DNA of 64,000 nt from Actinostola sp. cb2023 (taxonomy: Eukaryota; Cnidaria; Anthozoa; Actiniaria; Actinostolidae), in contig JAUJYZ010000133.1 of NCBI GenBank assembly GCA_033675265.1, forward strand, positions 479,501-543,500. The letters are read 5' to 3'. Below are positions 40,784 through 55,700 of this stretch, piece by piece. The translations under genes were made by a program, and so were the position numbers. Within the stretch, counting starts at the first letter, position 1. Every line of letters starts with the position of its first letter. A model generated the notes under the pieces. The model had not been told where the DNA came from. It saw only the letters and a program-made list of their open reading frames with translations, and ran no database searches.

Positions 40784-43700
40784 TTACATTTTCTTCAATA
40801 ATGGCATATAACTATCTGTCCTTCCATTGTCTCTATTAAATAACACTTTGCTATTCCATGCAATACAAATTGATTCCAACCATCTTCTTTGCTGCCATCT
40901 TGCTTCATTCCTAAGTATTTTCGTGTCATCCCATTTGATGTTATGCCCCATTTGCTTGGTTCATTAAACAAATTTTAAATGCAGATGAAGCCACTACAAT
41001 TTATTTAATAAGTTATTTATTTAATTTTAGAGCTCAGTTTACCGAGGTTCAACGGAGACAGAGTGCACTTGAAACAGTTTTTCTTTCAAACTTTTTCCAT
41101 GTTTTCCATCTTTCACGGCTGTCCCGGTCATGTGTATTTGATCATCTTGTCATGAAATTTGCACATATATAAGCTATTAAATTATTATTTTTTATTACTT
41201 GTATTGGTAATATCTTATAATGTTTTGTATGTGTTGCAGGTGATCGTATTCTAGCAGTCAATGGTAATAGTGTAGAACATGTAACACATGAGCATGCTGT
41301 AACTTTACTCAAGACCACTTCATCTACTGTGGAACTGGTTGTCTCTCAAAGTCCACACAACGTGTCAGCTTTAGGTGATTAGTTGTGATTGGGTACACAT
41401 TAAATAAATGTAACTGTTTAGACTTCTATTTTGATGATGATGATTGTGATGATGATGATGATTGTGATGATGATGATGAAAATGTGAAGATGTCTCAGTT
41501 GATGATTTCTTTTGCTTTTTCATTTGTCAATCATAAAGATGTAAGACTTTTCCTTGTCTTCATGGTGTGATGATGATGATGATGATGATAAAGAAAATAG
41601 TAATATGACACAATGACGATGACTATCAATGATGATGATGATGACTTTTTCTAGTTCAATGTGTTGATGATGATGACATTGTTAATCATTTTATCATGTT
41701 ATTCTGTATTGTTAGATTTATCCAACATTCCTACTGCTGGTTCAACAAATGAAGAACCACAGACGCTGGAAGTCAAGCCGCTGATCACCCCGCCACAGCA
41801 CGACACACGCCCAAAACAACGAGTAGATTCACCATGGTCTTCAGACACACACAGTCACTCACCGAATCACCACCATCGACATTCAACTTTCCCTCCGAGG
41901 ACGAACCGGTCACCATGATATCCAAGTCCATCTCCTCCCTCGCTGCTAACCCACCAGGCAACAAAAAATACTCTGAATTCCCTTCAACAAAAGGCAAACC
42001 ATCCAGAGACAGTTCCAGAGTAGACGACAAGGTTCCAGAACCGGTTACTATAGCAACAGTTCAGTCATTAAATTCACAGCCCATGGAGATGACGTCATCA
42101 ACAATGGCCGACACAAGGCTTAGTTCATTGGAATCCCACCAATCAGAGATGAGCAGCGAGTCATTTACCGCAGGATCAGTAGGGTCTGAGAGGTCAACAG
42201 ATCTTGAGATCTCAGTAAGTGATTTGTAGTGCATATTATTCATGTAACCAAGGTAACCATGGCTATGTCGAACTCCCGGTTCTTTCGGAAAGAAATCCAT
42301 ATCCCTCAGTTGGAAGTGGACGCCTTGGTTTTGAACCTCGTCATTTTAAACCTCCGCTATTTTGAAGTATTTTTCGTATCCCTAAGTTTTTGAGATAACG
42401 AAGTTGTACTCTACTCCCCTTAAAACCACATTGTTAATTATGATGATGATTGGTGATTATTATTATTATTATTATTATTGTTAATGATGATAGTGATGAT
42501 GATGATGGTGATTATTGTTATTGTTAATGATGATAGTGATGATGATGATTATTATTATTGTTATTGTTAATGATGATAGTGATGATGATGATGATTATTA
42601 TTGTTATTGTTAATGATGATAGTGATGGTGATGATAGTGATGATGATGATGATTGTTGATGATGATGATAGTAGTGATGATTATTATTATTATTGTTGAT
42701 GATGATGGTATTATGATTTATGATAAATATGATGATGATGATTGGTGATGATGATGATAATGATTATAATCTTAATATCCTGTCCATAGTTGTTGTGTAA
42801 TAATCACTGTAATATCTTCCAGGATAAAAGCTTTATTGTGGAGCTGGAGAAGGTAGATGGGAGCCTGGGTCTCAGTGTGACGGTAAGTACAAGCCTGTGT
42901 CGCGCCACAGGCAGCCCAAGCAATATTCTTTTGACATTCTGACAGTAATTCTATATTGGGAGTGGAAATATTAGGTATATTTCCAAGTGTTGTTTACTCG
43001 GTCGTGCTAAATAAGTTGGCAAAGTTTCAGTGCGATCCGAAGCTTATTGAACGAGATTGTCAAGTGTTGCTCCCCACTAAATTTTTTGAAAATCTTGTTA
43101 AATAAGCGGCTGATCGAGCTGAAATGTTGCCAGATTATAAAGCAAGACAGCATAAACAACACTTGAAAAACTTGTTGATGTTAACCTGATATTTCCAGTA
43201 CTAAAGCCTGGTTACATATGATCGCCCAAAACCATGTTCAGCGAATCACAGCAATCCTTCTATCTTTGGCAAAGATAGTAGGATCTCTGTGATTCGCGAA
43301 TACTGTCAGAAGGTCAAAAAAATATTACTTGGGCTACCTGTGGTTGCACTTGAGTGCTGAGTGCTCTTTACACTTCAGCCATCCTCACTGTGCAACACTT
43401 AAATGCTTTATTGACATGGTCACATGACCTATTAAATATATACAGTCGAACCTCCCGTAAGCGACCACCCAAAATGTCAAGCTTTGTGGTCGCTTACGAG
43501 AGGTGGCCGCTTACGCGAGGTTCCAACTATAGAGATTTGACTTGGAACGGAACTTTTGGTATTTTGGAAAACTGGTCGCATACAAGAGGTGGTCACATAG
43601 GAGAGGTGGCCGCTTACGCAAGGTTCCGACTATAGTAATTTGACTTGGAAACTTTTGGTATTTTGGAAAACTGGTCGCATACGAGACTGGTGATCGCTTA

Positions 43701-46700
43701 CGAGAGTGGTCGCAAGCAGAGGTTCAACTGTATTAACTTGTAATGTAAATACTTGTCTTCTAATATTCAGGGTGGCATCAACACTACAGTTAAACATGGA
43801 GCCATCTACGTCAAGTCATTGATACTGAACGGGCCTGCTGATATGAACGGCCGTGTAAGAGTGGGTGACCGTATCCTAGAGGTCAATGGAATCAGCCTGA
43901 AATCTGTGACCCATAAACAAGCAGTAGAGATCATTAAACGTGCCCCTCGGCACTGTCAACTTCTTATTGACCGGTCGATACATGTGAATGTACCTATGTC
44001 AATCAAAAAGACGTCATCTAGAAACCAGATCCCTGATAGGCCATTTGTGGTCGAGTTGAGGAAAGGCGTCGGTGGACTGGGTCTGAGTTTGGTGGGAGGA
44101 CGAGACGCTGACCCTGAACATGGAGGTTAGTGGAGCAATAATCTTGTAATGATATACTTTACAGCCATTTCAGGCTCGTCACGCAACACTCTGGAGAGTG
44201 TGTTACATGACGAGCCTAAAACGACTGCTGCAATGGGGTCTAACTTATGTCATGAATTTATTCAGTGACTGGGTTACCTGTGGTCAGTTGTCCGAGTCCT
44301 TCAAAATCATCATCATCATCATTAGACTGCGGGCCATCTATATTTTCAAGATATCGAGCGCGAAACGCTAGAGTGAATAACCGCTAACCAAACGTCAATA
44401 TGCAGGCATAGAAGTTAGAATATAAAGAAATGGTTCACAGTCTAGTACAGTCACAGTCTACATCACCATTTGCAATCAGTCATCATTATCATCAATGTCA
44501 CCACTTCCACCATCATATTTATAATCAATCATCATCATCATCAACACCACCACTATCATCATATTTACAACTAATCATCATCACCACTACCACTACCGCC
44601 ATCTTCATCATCAACACCACCACTACGACCATCATCATATTTATAATCAATCATCATTGTTGCCACCACAATCAGCAGCATCAGCAGCATCATCAACACC
44701 ACCACTACCACCATCTTCATCATCACAACACCACCACTACGACCATTATCATATTTATAATCAATCATCATTGTCATCACCACAATCATCATCAGCAGCA
44801 GCAGCATCATCAACACCACCACTATCATCATCATATTTATAACCAAGCATCATTGTCACCCACAATCATCACAACCATCATCAGCATCATCGTTAACACC
44901 AACACTACCATCATGTTTACACAACCAGTCACCACCACCAGCATCACCACCAACATCATCATCATCATATTTACACCCAGTCATAACTAGCATTGTTAAC
45001 ATTTATCCAATGTTCTTTATAATAAATATTGCAGGACTTCTACGTATCAAGAAGATGTTCCCTGGTCAGCCTGCTGCCCTTTGTAATAAGCTATTAGTAG
45101 GAGACATTGTGTTAGAAGTCAATGACAACAGTCTAGAGAATGCTACACATCAAGACGCTATAAACATGATCCGTCTTGAGCCTTCAGTAGTGCGTTTATT
45201 AATCAAACGTGAACCTTCCTCCATTCCATCGGTGTTGCTCAACAGAGCAGCCTCTGATGCTAGTGACATCGATCCTGTTCAATTACTCAATGACATTCAA
45301 ACGAAGCTACGTAACGATGTCGTCAAATCTCCACCGGGAACCCGTAGACAGTACAGCACCTCCATCCCAGACCCTAGACTTGTGATCGACTCAGCCAATC
45401 AGAGCAATCTTCCAGACCGCACTGCAGTGTGGGTAAAGCAAGAATCGCCTAGATCACGTGGCGTTGGCTTTGAGAACGACCGATCGTTAACTCATCAGAT
45501 GTCAGACCCGTCAGCGATCACCACGAGGTACATTGACCACGAACCTGTCACAACCTCTCGCTCTTTGCCGGGAAAGTTTGCAGTTAAATCTCGGTACTTT
45601 GATAAAGTGCCTGAAGAGAATGCGCCCACTTATTCTAGTGATATAGATATGTCTGAGAAGTTCGTAAGGAAAGACTCGGGGCAGATCACCAGTGAAGCAG
45701 ATCTCCCCTCTTTACTGAAGCATATCAGGAGTCAGGATAGTCTACAAAGAACGATGTCACCGCGAGCTCCTTTGGCTGATTACGATGAGAGTGATATTGA
45801 TGAAGGCATCATGATTAGTGTTGATGATGGTACTATTGTTAATATTGATGATGATGATAGTCATGATGATTATGATGATGACAGTCATCATGATGATGAT
45901 ATTGATACAATGGTAACTAACAGTATTCCACCAATATCGACTGATGATGATGATGATTGTATTGATGACAATGATGATATTACCAAAACTGTTCCTACAA
46001 TGACCACAAGGAGTAATGTATCAAATGATGATGATGATTCCAACGATGACACTCCCAATAGTGAAGAAGACATCGACGCAGTGCTAGAGCTTCTTGAGGC
46101 TGTTCACAGAGACGCGGATCACCGAGACACAGAAGACGACAGCTCAGTCACAAGTCAAGAAAAGAACATCCAACTCGGCCAATATGACGATAAAATCATT
46201 CTTGACATCCAAGAACCCCCACTTGAACATTCACCACAGAATTTCGAATTCTCTCCATCTAAAGTAGATAAAAGTAGTGTATATGCAACAGATGATGAAC
46301 CAGATAGGATTGATGACATCGTAGTCAATAAAAACCCTTATGCATTAGAAGATCATCCAGGAGAAAAACTGTCAAGTGGTGTCGATAGTGACTGCATACC
46401 CGGTAGTCAGGACAGTGACGATCGTTCAGACAGTGATGTTTCGATAGACGGCGAGAATCCTGAAGAAACTCAAGGTGACGAACAGGAGGAAACTAAAACT
46501 AATTCTACTTTGGCAGTGGAAGATGAAGACGCCATCTCCAGGTTGACTCCTAAGGAAGAGGTAAGCGATACCTTTTCAGCTCACTTACCAGGGGAACCCT
46601 GCTCCGGTTTCACTGGTGATTTTGTGGCTGGATTTGAGCGATTTCAGTGGCAATTTTAATTCAATTTTAATTCAAATCAAGGGGCGATTAAACCGGGATC

Positions 46701-49700
46701 ATCCCATTATAGACAGGGGCGGTTACACTAGGACCAGCCCACTACAGACAGGGGCAGTTACACTAGGACCAGCCCACTACAGACAGGGGCGGTTACACTA
46801 CGACCAGCCCACTACAGACAGGGGCGGTTACACTAGGACCAGCCCACTACAGACAGGGGCGGTTACACTAGGACCAGCCCACTACAGACAGGGGCGGTTA
46901 CACTAGGACCAGCCCACTACAGACAGGGGCGGTTACACTAGGACCAGCCCACTACAGACAGGGGCGGTTACACTAGGACCAGCCCACTACAGACAGGGGC
47001 GGTTACACTAGGACCAGCCCACTACAGACAGGGGCGGTTACACTAGGACCAGCCCACTACAGACAGGGGCGGTTACACTAGGACCAGCCCACTACAGACA
47101 GGGGCGGTTACACTAGGACCAGCCCACTACAGACAGGGGCGGTTACACTAGGACCAGCCCACTACAGACAGGGGCGGTTACACTAGGACCAGCCCACTAC
47201 AGACAGGGGCGGTTACACCAGGACCAGCCCACTACAGACAGGGGCGGTTACACTAGGACCGGCCCACTACAGACAGGGGCGGTTACACCAGGACCGGCCC
47301 ACTACAGACAGGGGCGGTTACACTAGGACCGGCCCACTACAAACAGGGGCGGTTACACTAGGACCAGCCCACTACAGACAGGGGCGATTAAACCGGGATC
47401 ATCCCATTAAGGCTTTCCATACTACAATTCTAAGATTTTCATTTGATTTAAATGTGAAAAATGTGCTTTTGATTTATTGTTCATTTGTCTTTCAGTTGAT
47501 GACAGTAGAACTTGAGAAAAGAGATTCTGGTGGCCTTGGGTTCACCCTGGCAGGAGGAGCAGATACTATGGGTGGCTGCTTCGTCAGGGACATTATTGGA
47601 GACCCAGCCAAGACAGATGGCAGACTGCAGAAAGGGGACCAAATCTTACAGGTACATATTTTATGGGAGCTATAATGGCTGGGTCCTTTATGGAGAACAG
47701 TATTTGTGACCCTAGTAGGATAATAATAATAAAATAAATAATAAACTTTATTAATGTGTCTTAATTTGTTAGCTTACATTAGGATAGTACCTAAAGGGAC
47801 ATTATTACATCGTTACACATTCAATAACCTATCTCTCTATCTACATACTTAATTTAAACAGGACTAATCCATAACCCCAAATAACATAACCACAACTACT
47901 CATGACCTAACTGTAACACTAACCTTGTAACAAATGATTACAATAAACTATTAAACAACACCTAACCTCTGTTTGGTATTACTGTCACTTCGTATGAAGT
48001 AATTACTTCGCAATTTCACCTTTATCATGCAGAGGTGGATACCAGTTGCTATCATGGTGCCGGCAGCATTGCGCGCACTGATTAACAGCGTGTGTCCATG
48101 CTTAGGGACAAATACACGGTGCAATATTGTATGCAGTATTGCCACTAATTGCACGATTTCAGAATTGTCCACCTCTTGCAATATTGCAGAAGTAGGATGC
48201 GCACATTGTTACACCGTTTGTCTGTACTTTTTAAGCTTTGTGTTGCAATGCAAAAAGAAGACCTGTGACTGTGCATATGTATTTCTAACACGGCATTCAT
48301 GTAAACCAATGTAACGTTGTTGAATGTTCCGTGTCTAAATACATTGTCCATGCAACAACAATACACATGGATACATGTACATGGATACATGTATTTCTAA
48401 CACGGCATTCATGTAAACCAATGTAACGTTGTTGAATGTTCTGTGTCTAAATAAAGTGTCCATTGTCCATGCAACAACAATAGACATGGATACATGTACA
48501 TGGATACATGTATTTCTAACACGGCATTCATGTAAACCAATGTAACGTTGTTGAATGTTCTGTGTCTAAATAAAGTGTCCATTGTCCATGCAACAACAAT
48601 ACACATGGATACATGTACATGGATACATGTATTTCTAACACGGCATTCATGTAAACCAATGTAACGTTGTTGAATGTTCCGTGTCTAAATAAAGTGTCCA
48701 TTGTCCATGCAACAACAATACACATGGATACATGTACATGAATACATGTATTTCTAACACGGCATTCATGTTAACCAATGTAACGTTGTTGAATGTTCCG
48801 TGTCTAAATAAAGTGTCCATTGTCCATGCAACAACAATACACATGGATACATGTACATGGATACATGTATTTCTAACACGGCATTCATGTAAACCAATGT
48901 AACGTTGTTGAATGTTCCGTGTCTAAATACATTGTCCATGCAACAACAATACACATGGATACATGTACATGGATACATGTATTTCTAACACGGCATTCAT
49001 GTAAACCAATGTAACGTTGTTGAATGTTCCGTGTCTAAATACATTGTCCATGCAACAACAATACACATGGATACATGTACATGGATACATGTATTTCTAA
49101 CACGGCATTCATGTTAACCAATGTAACGTTGTTGAATGTTCCGTGTCTAAATAAAGTGTCCATTGTCCATGCAACAACAATACACATGTATACATGTACA
49201 TGGATACATGTATTTCTAACACGGCATTCATGTAAACCAATGTAACGTTGTTGAATGTTCCGTGTCTAAATAAAGTGTCCATTGTCCATGCAACAACAAT
49301 ACACATGTATACATGTACATGGATACATGTATTTCTAACACGGCATTCATGTAAACCAATGTAACGTTGTTGAATGTTCCGTGTCTAAATAAAGTGTCCA
49401 TTGTCCATGCAACAACAATACACATGGATACATGTACATGAATACATGTATTTCTAACACGGCATTCATGTTAACCAATGTAACGTTGTTGAATGTTCCG
49501 TGTCTAAATAAAGTGTCCATTGTCCATGCAACAACAATACACATGGATACATGTACATGGATACATGTATTTCTAACACGGCATTCATGTAAACCAATGT
49601 AACGTTGTTGAATGTTCCGTGTCTAAATACATTGTCCATGCAACAACAATACACATGGATACATGTACATGGATACATGTATTTCTAACACGGCATTCAT

Positions 49701-52700
49701 GTAAACCAATGTAACGTTGTTGAATGTTCCGTGTCTAAATACATTGTCCATACAACAACAATACACATGGATACATGTACATGGATACATGTATTTCTAA
49801 CACGGCATTCATGTAAACCAATGTAACGTTGTTGAATGTTCCGTGTCTAAATACATTGTCCATGCAACAACAATACACATGGATACATGTACATGGATAC
49901 ATGTATTTCTAACACGGCATTCATGTAAACCAATGTAACGTTGTTGAGTGTTCCGTGTCTCAATACATTGTCCATACAACAACAATACACATGGATACAT
50001 GTACATGGATACATGTATTTCTAACACGGCATTCATGTAAACCAATGTAACGTTGTTGAATGTTCCGTGTCTAAATACATTGTCCATGCAACAACAATAC
50101 ACATGGATACATGTACATGGATACATGTATTTCTAACACGGCATTCATGTAAACCAATGTAACGTTGAATGTTCCGTGTCTAAATAAAGTGTCCATTGTC
50201 CATGCAACAACAATACACATGGATACATGTACATGAATACATGTATTTCTAACACGGCATTCATGTTAACCAATGTAACGTTGTTGAATGTTCCGTGTCT
50301 AAATAAAGTGTCCATTGTCCATGCAACAACAATACACATGGATACATGTACATGGATACATGTATTTCTAACACGGCATTCATGTAAACCAATGTAACGT
50401 TGTTGAATGTTCCGTGTCTAAATAAAGTGTCCATTGTCCATGCAACAACAATACACATGGATACATGTACATGGATACATGTATTTCTAACACGGCATTC
50501 ATGTTAACCAATGTAACGTTGTTGAATGTTCCGTGTCTAAATAAAGTGTCCATTGTCCATGCAACAACAATACACATGGATACATGTACATGGATACATG
50601 TATTTCTAACACGGCATTCATGTAAACCAATGTAACGTTGTTGAATGTTCCGTGTCTAAATACATTGTCCATACAACAACAATACACATGGATACATGTA
50701 CATGGATACATGTATTTCTAACACAGCATTCATGTAAACCAATGTAACGTTGTTGAATGTTCCGTGTCTAAATACATTGTCCATGCAACAACAATACACA
50801 TGGATACATGTACATGGATACATGTATTTCTAACACGGCATTCATGTAAACCAATGTAACGTTGTTGAATGTTCCGTGTCTAAATACATTGTCCATGCAA
50901 CAACAATACACATGGATACATGTACATGGATACATGTATTTCTAACACGGCATTCATGTAAACCAATGTAACGTTGTTGAGTGTTCCGTGTCTCAATACA
51001 TTGTCCATACAACAACAATACACATGGATACATGTACATGGATACATGTATTTCTAACACGGCATTCATGTAAACCAATGTAACGTTGTTGAATGTTCCG
51101 TGTCTAAATACATTGTCCATGCAACAACAATACACATGGATACATGTACATGGATACATGTATTTCTAACACGGCATTCATGTAAACCAATGTAACGTTG
51201 TTGAATGTTCCGTGTCTAAATACATTGTCCATTGTCCATGCAACAACAATACACATGGATACATGTACATGGATACATGTATTTCTAACACGGCATTCAT
51301 GTAAACCAATGTAACGTTGTTGAATGTTCCATGTCTAAATACATTGTCCATGCAACAACAATACACATGTATACATGTACATGGATACATGTATTTCTAA
51401 CACGGCATTCATGTAAACCAATGTAACGTTGAATGTTCCGTGTCTAAATAAAGTGTCCATTGTCCATGCAACAACAATACACATGGATACATGTACATGG
51501 ATACATGTATTTCTAACACGGCATTCATGTTAACCAATGTAACGTTGTTGAATGTTCCGTGTCTAAATAAAGTGTCCATTGTCCATGCAACAACAATACA
51601 CATGGATACATGTACATGGATACATGTATTTCTAACACGGCATTCATGTAAACCAATGTAACGTTGTTGAATGTTCCGTGTCTAAATACATTGTCCATAC
51701 AACAACAATACACATGGATACATGTACATGGATACATGTATTTCTAACACGGCATTCATGTAAACCAATGTAACGTTGTTGAATGTTCCGTGTCTAAATA
51801 CATTGTCCATGCAACAACAATACACATGGATACATGTATTTCTAACACGGCATTCATGTAAACCAATGTAACGTTGTTGAATGTTCCGTGTCTAAATACA
51901 TTGTCCATGCAACAACAATACACATGGATACATGTACATGGATACATGTATTTCTAACACGGCATTCATGTAAACCAATGTAACGTTGTTGAGTGTTCCG
52001 TGTCTCAATACATTGTCCATACAACAACAATACACATGGATACATGTACATGGATACATGTATTTCTAACACGGCATTCATGTAAACCAATGTAACGTTG
52101 TTGAATGTTCCGTGTCTAAATACATTGTCCATGCAACAACAATACACATGGATACATGTACATGGATACATGTATTTCTAACACGGCATTCATGTAAACC
52201 AATGTAACGTTGTTGAATGTTCCGTGTCTAAATACATTGTCCATTGTCCATGCAACAACAATACACATGGATACATGTACATGGATACATGTATTTCTAA
52301 CACGGCATTCATGTAAACCAATGTAACGTTGTTGAATGTTCCATGTCTAAATACATTGTACATGCAACAACAATACACATGTATACATGTACATGGATAC
52401 ATGTATTTCTAACACGGCATTCATGTAAACCAATGTAACGTTGAATGTTCCGTGTCTAAATAAAGTGTCCATTGTCCATGCAACAACAATACACATGGAT
52501 ACATGTACATGGATACATGTATTTCTAACACGGCATTCATGTTAACCAATGTAACGTTGTTGAATGTTCCGTGTCTAAATAAAGTGTCCATTGTCCATGC
52601 AACAACAATACACATGGATACATGTACATGGATACATGTATTTCTAACACGGCATTCATGTAAACCAATGTAACGTTGTTGAATGTTCCGTGTCTAAATA

Positions 52701-55700
52701 CATTGTCCATACAACAACAATACACATGGATACATGTACATGGATACATGTATTTCTAACACGGCATTCATGTAAACCAATGTAACGTTGTTGAATGTTC
52801 CGTGTCTAAATACATTGTCCATGCAACAACAATACACATGGATACATGTATTTCTAACACGGCATTCATGTAAACCAATGTAACGTTGTTGAATGTTCCG
52901 TGTCTAAATACATTGTCCATGCAACAACAATACACATGGATACATGTACATGGATACATGTATTTCTAACACGGCATTCATGTAAACCAATGTAACGTTG
53001 TTGAGTGTTCCGTGTCTCAATACATTGTCCATACAACAACAATACACATGGATACATGTACATGGATACATGTATTTCTAACACGGCATTCATGTTAACC
53101 AATGTAACGTTGTTGAATGTTCCGTGTCTAAATAAAGTGTCCATGCAACAACAATACACATGGATACATGTACATGGATACATGTATTTCTAACACGGCA
53201 TTCATGTAAACCAATGTAACGTTGTTGAATGTTCCGTGTCTAAATACATTGTCCATGCAACAACAATACACATGGATACATGTACATGGATACATGTATT
53301 TCTAACACGGCATTCATGTAAACCAATGTAACGTTGTTGAATGTTCCGTGTCTAAATACATTGTCCATTGTCCATGCAACAACAATACACATGGATACAT
53401 GTACATGGATACATGTATTTCTAACACGGCATTCATGTAAACCAATGTAACGTTGTTGAATGTTCCATGTCTAAATACATTGTACATGCAACAACAATAC
53501 ACATGTATACATGTACATGGATACATGTATTTCTAACACGGCATTCATGTAAACCAATGTAACGTTGAATGTTCCGTGTCTAAATAAAGTGTCCATTGTC
53601 CATGCAACAACAATACACATGGATACATGTACATGGATACATGTATTTCTAACACGGCATTCATGTTAACCAATGTAACGTTGTTGAATGTTCCGTGTCT
53701 AAATAAAGTGTCCATTGTCCATGCAACAACAATACACATGGATACATGTACATGGATACATGTATTTCTAACACGGCATTCATGTAAACCAATGTAACGT
53801 TGTTGAATGTTCCGTGTCTAAATAAAGTGTCCATTGTCCATGCAACAACAATACACATGGATACATGTACATGGATACATGTATTTCTAACACGGCATTC
53901 ATGTTAACCAATGTAACGTTGTTGAATGTTCCGTGTCTAAATAAAGTGTCCATTGTCCATGCAACAACAATACACATGGATACATGTACATGGATACATG
54001 TATTTCTAACACGGCATTCATGTAAACCAATGTAACGTTGTTGAATGTTCCGTGTCTAAATACATTGTCCATACAACAACAATACACATGGATACATGTA
54101 CATGGATACATGTATTTCTAACACGGCATTCATGTAAACCAATGTAACGTTGTTGAATGTTCCGTGTCTAAATACATTGTCCATGCAACAACAATACACA
54201 TGGATACATGTACATGGATACATGTATTTCTAACACGGCATTCATGTAAACCAATGTAACGTTGTTGAATGTTCCGTGTCTAAATACATTGTCCATGCAA
54301 CAACAATACACATGGATACATGTACATGGATACATGTATTTCTAACACGGCATTCATGTAAACCAATGTAACGTTGTTGAGTGTTCCGTGTCTCAATACA
54401 TTGTCCATACAACAACAATACACATGGATACATGTACATGGATACATGTATTTCTAACACGGCATTCATGTAAACCAATGTAACGTTGTTGAATGTTCTG
54501 TGTCTAAATAAAGTGTCCATTGTCCATGCAACAACAATACACATGGATACATGTACATGGATACATGTATTTCTAACACGGCATTCATGTAAACCAATGT
54601 AACGTTGTTGAATGTTCCGTGTCTAAATAAAGTGTCCATTGTCCATGCAACAACAATACACATGGATACATGTACATGAATACATGTATTTCTAACACGG
54701 CATTCATGTTAACCAATGTAACGTTGTTGAATGTTCCGTGTCTAAATAAAGTGTCCATTGTCCATGCAACAACAATACACATGGATACATGTACATGGAT
54801 ACATGTATTTCTAACACGGCATTCATGTAAACCAATGTAACGTTGTTGAATGTTCCGTGTCTAAATACATTGTCCATACAACAACAATACACATGGATAC
54901 ATGTACATGGATACATGTATTTCTAACACGGCATTCATGTAAACCAATGTAACGTTGTTGAATGTTCCGTGTCTAAATACATTGTCCATGCAACAACAAT
55001 ACACATGGATACATGTACATGGATACATGTATTTCTAACACGGCATTCATGTAAACCAATGTAACGTTGTTGAATGTTCCGTGTCTAAATACATTGTCCA
55101 TGCAACAACAATACACATGGATACATGTACATGGATACATGTATTTCTAACACGGCATTCATGTAAACCAATGTAACGTTGTTGAGTGTTCCGTGTCTCA
55201 ATACATTGTCCATACAACAACAATACACATGGATACATGTACATGGATACATGTATTTCTAACACGGCATTCATGTAAACCAATGTAACGTTGTTGAATG
55301 TTCCGTGTCTAAATACATTGTCCATGCAACAACAATACACATGGATACATGTACATGGATACATGTATTTCTAACACGGCATTCATGTAAACCAATGTAA
55401 CGTTGTTGAATGTTCCGTGTCTAAATACATTGTCCATTGTCCATGCAACAACAATACACATGGATACATGTACATGGATACATGTATTTCTAACACGGCA
55501 TTCATGTAAACCAATGTAACGTTGTTGAATGTTCCATGTCTAAATACATTGTACATGCAACAACAATACACATGTATACATGTACATGGATACATGTATT
55601 TCTAACACGGCATTCATGTAAACCAATGTAACGTTGAATGTTCCGTGTCTAAATAAAGTGTCCATTGTCCATGCAACAACAATACACATGGATACATGTA

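Larger units (their letters stand above)
39715..41035. mobile_element. Composite block bounded by inverted retroelement tails
   Basis: TAGTGGCTTCATCTGCATTT and AAAATTTGTTTAATGAACCA at 39754-39793 are mirrored at 40965-41007. The left tail has a hammerhead-like core on the minus strand (39797-39821: GAAA, a GGCC stem, CTGAAGA). In between lie a minisatellite (39985-40320) and a GC-rich hairpin (40630-40785). Confidence 0.6.

Noticed and set aside
47954..48314. Short Cys-rich frame upstream of the satellite (on both strands)
   Set aside because: No domain or splice support, and it overlaps a degenerate inverted repeat (AGAGGTGGATACC, GTCCACCTCTTG) and the satellite edge.
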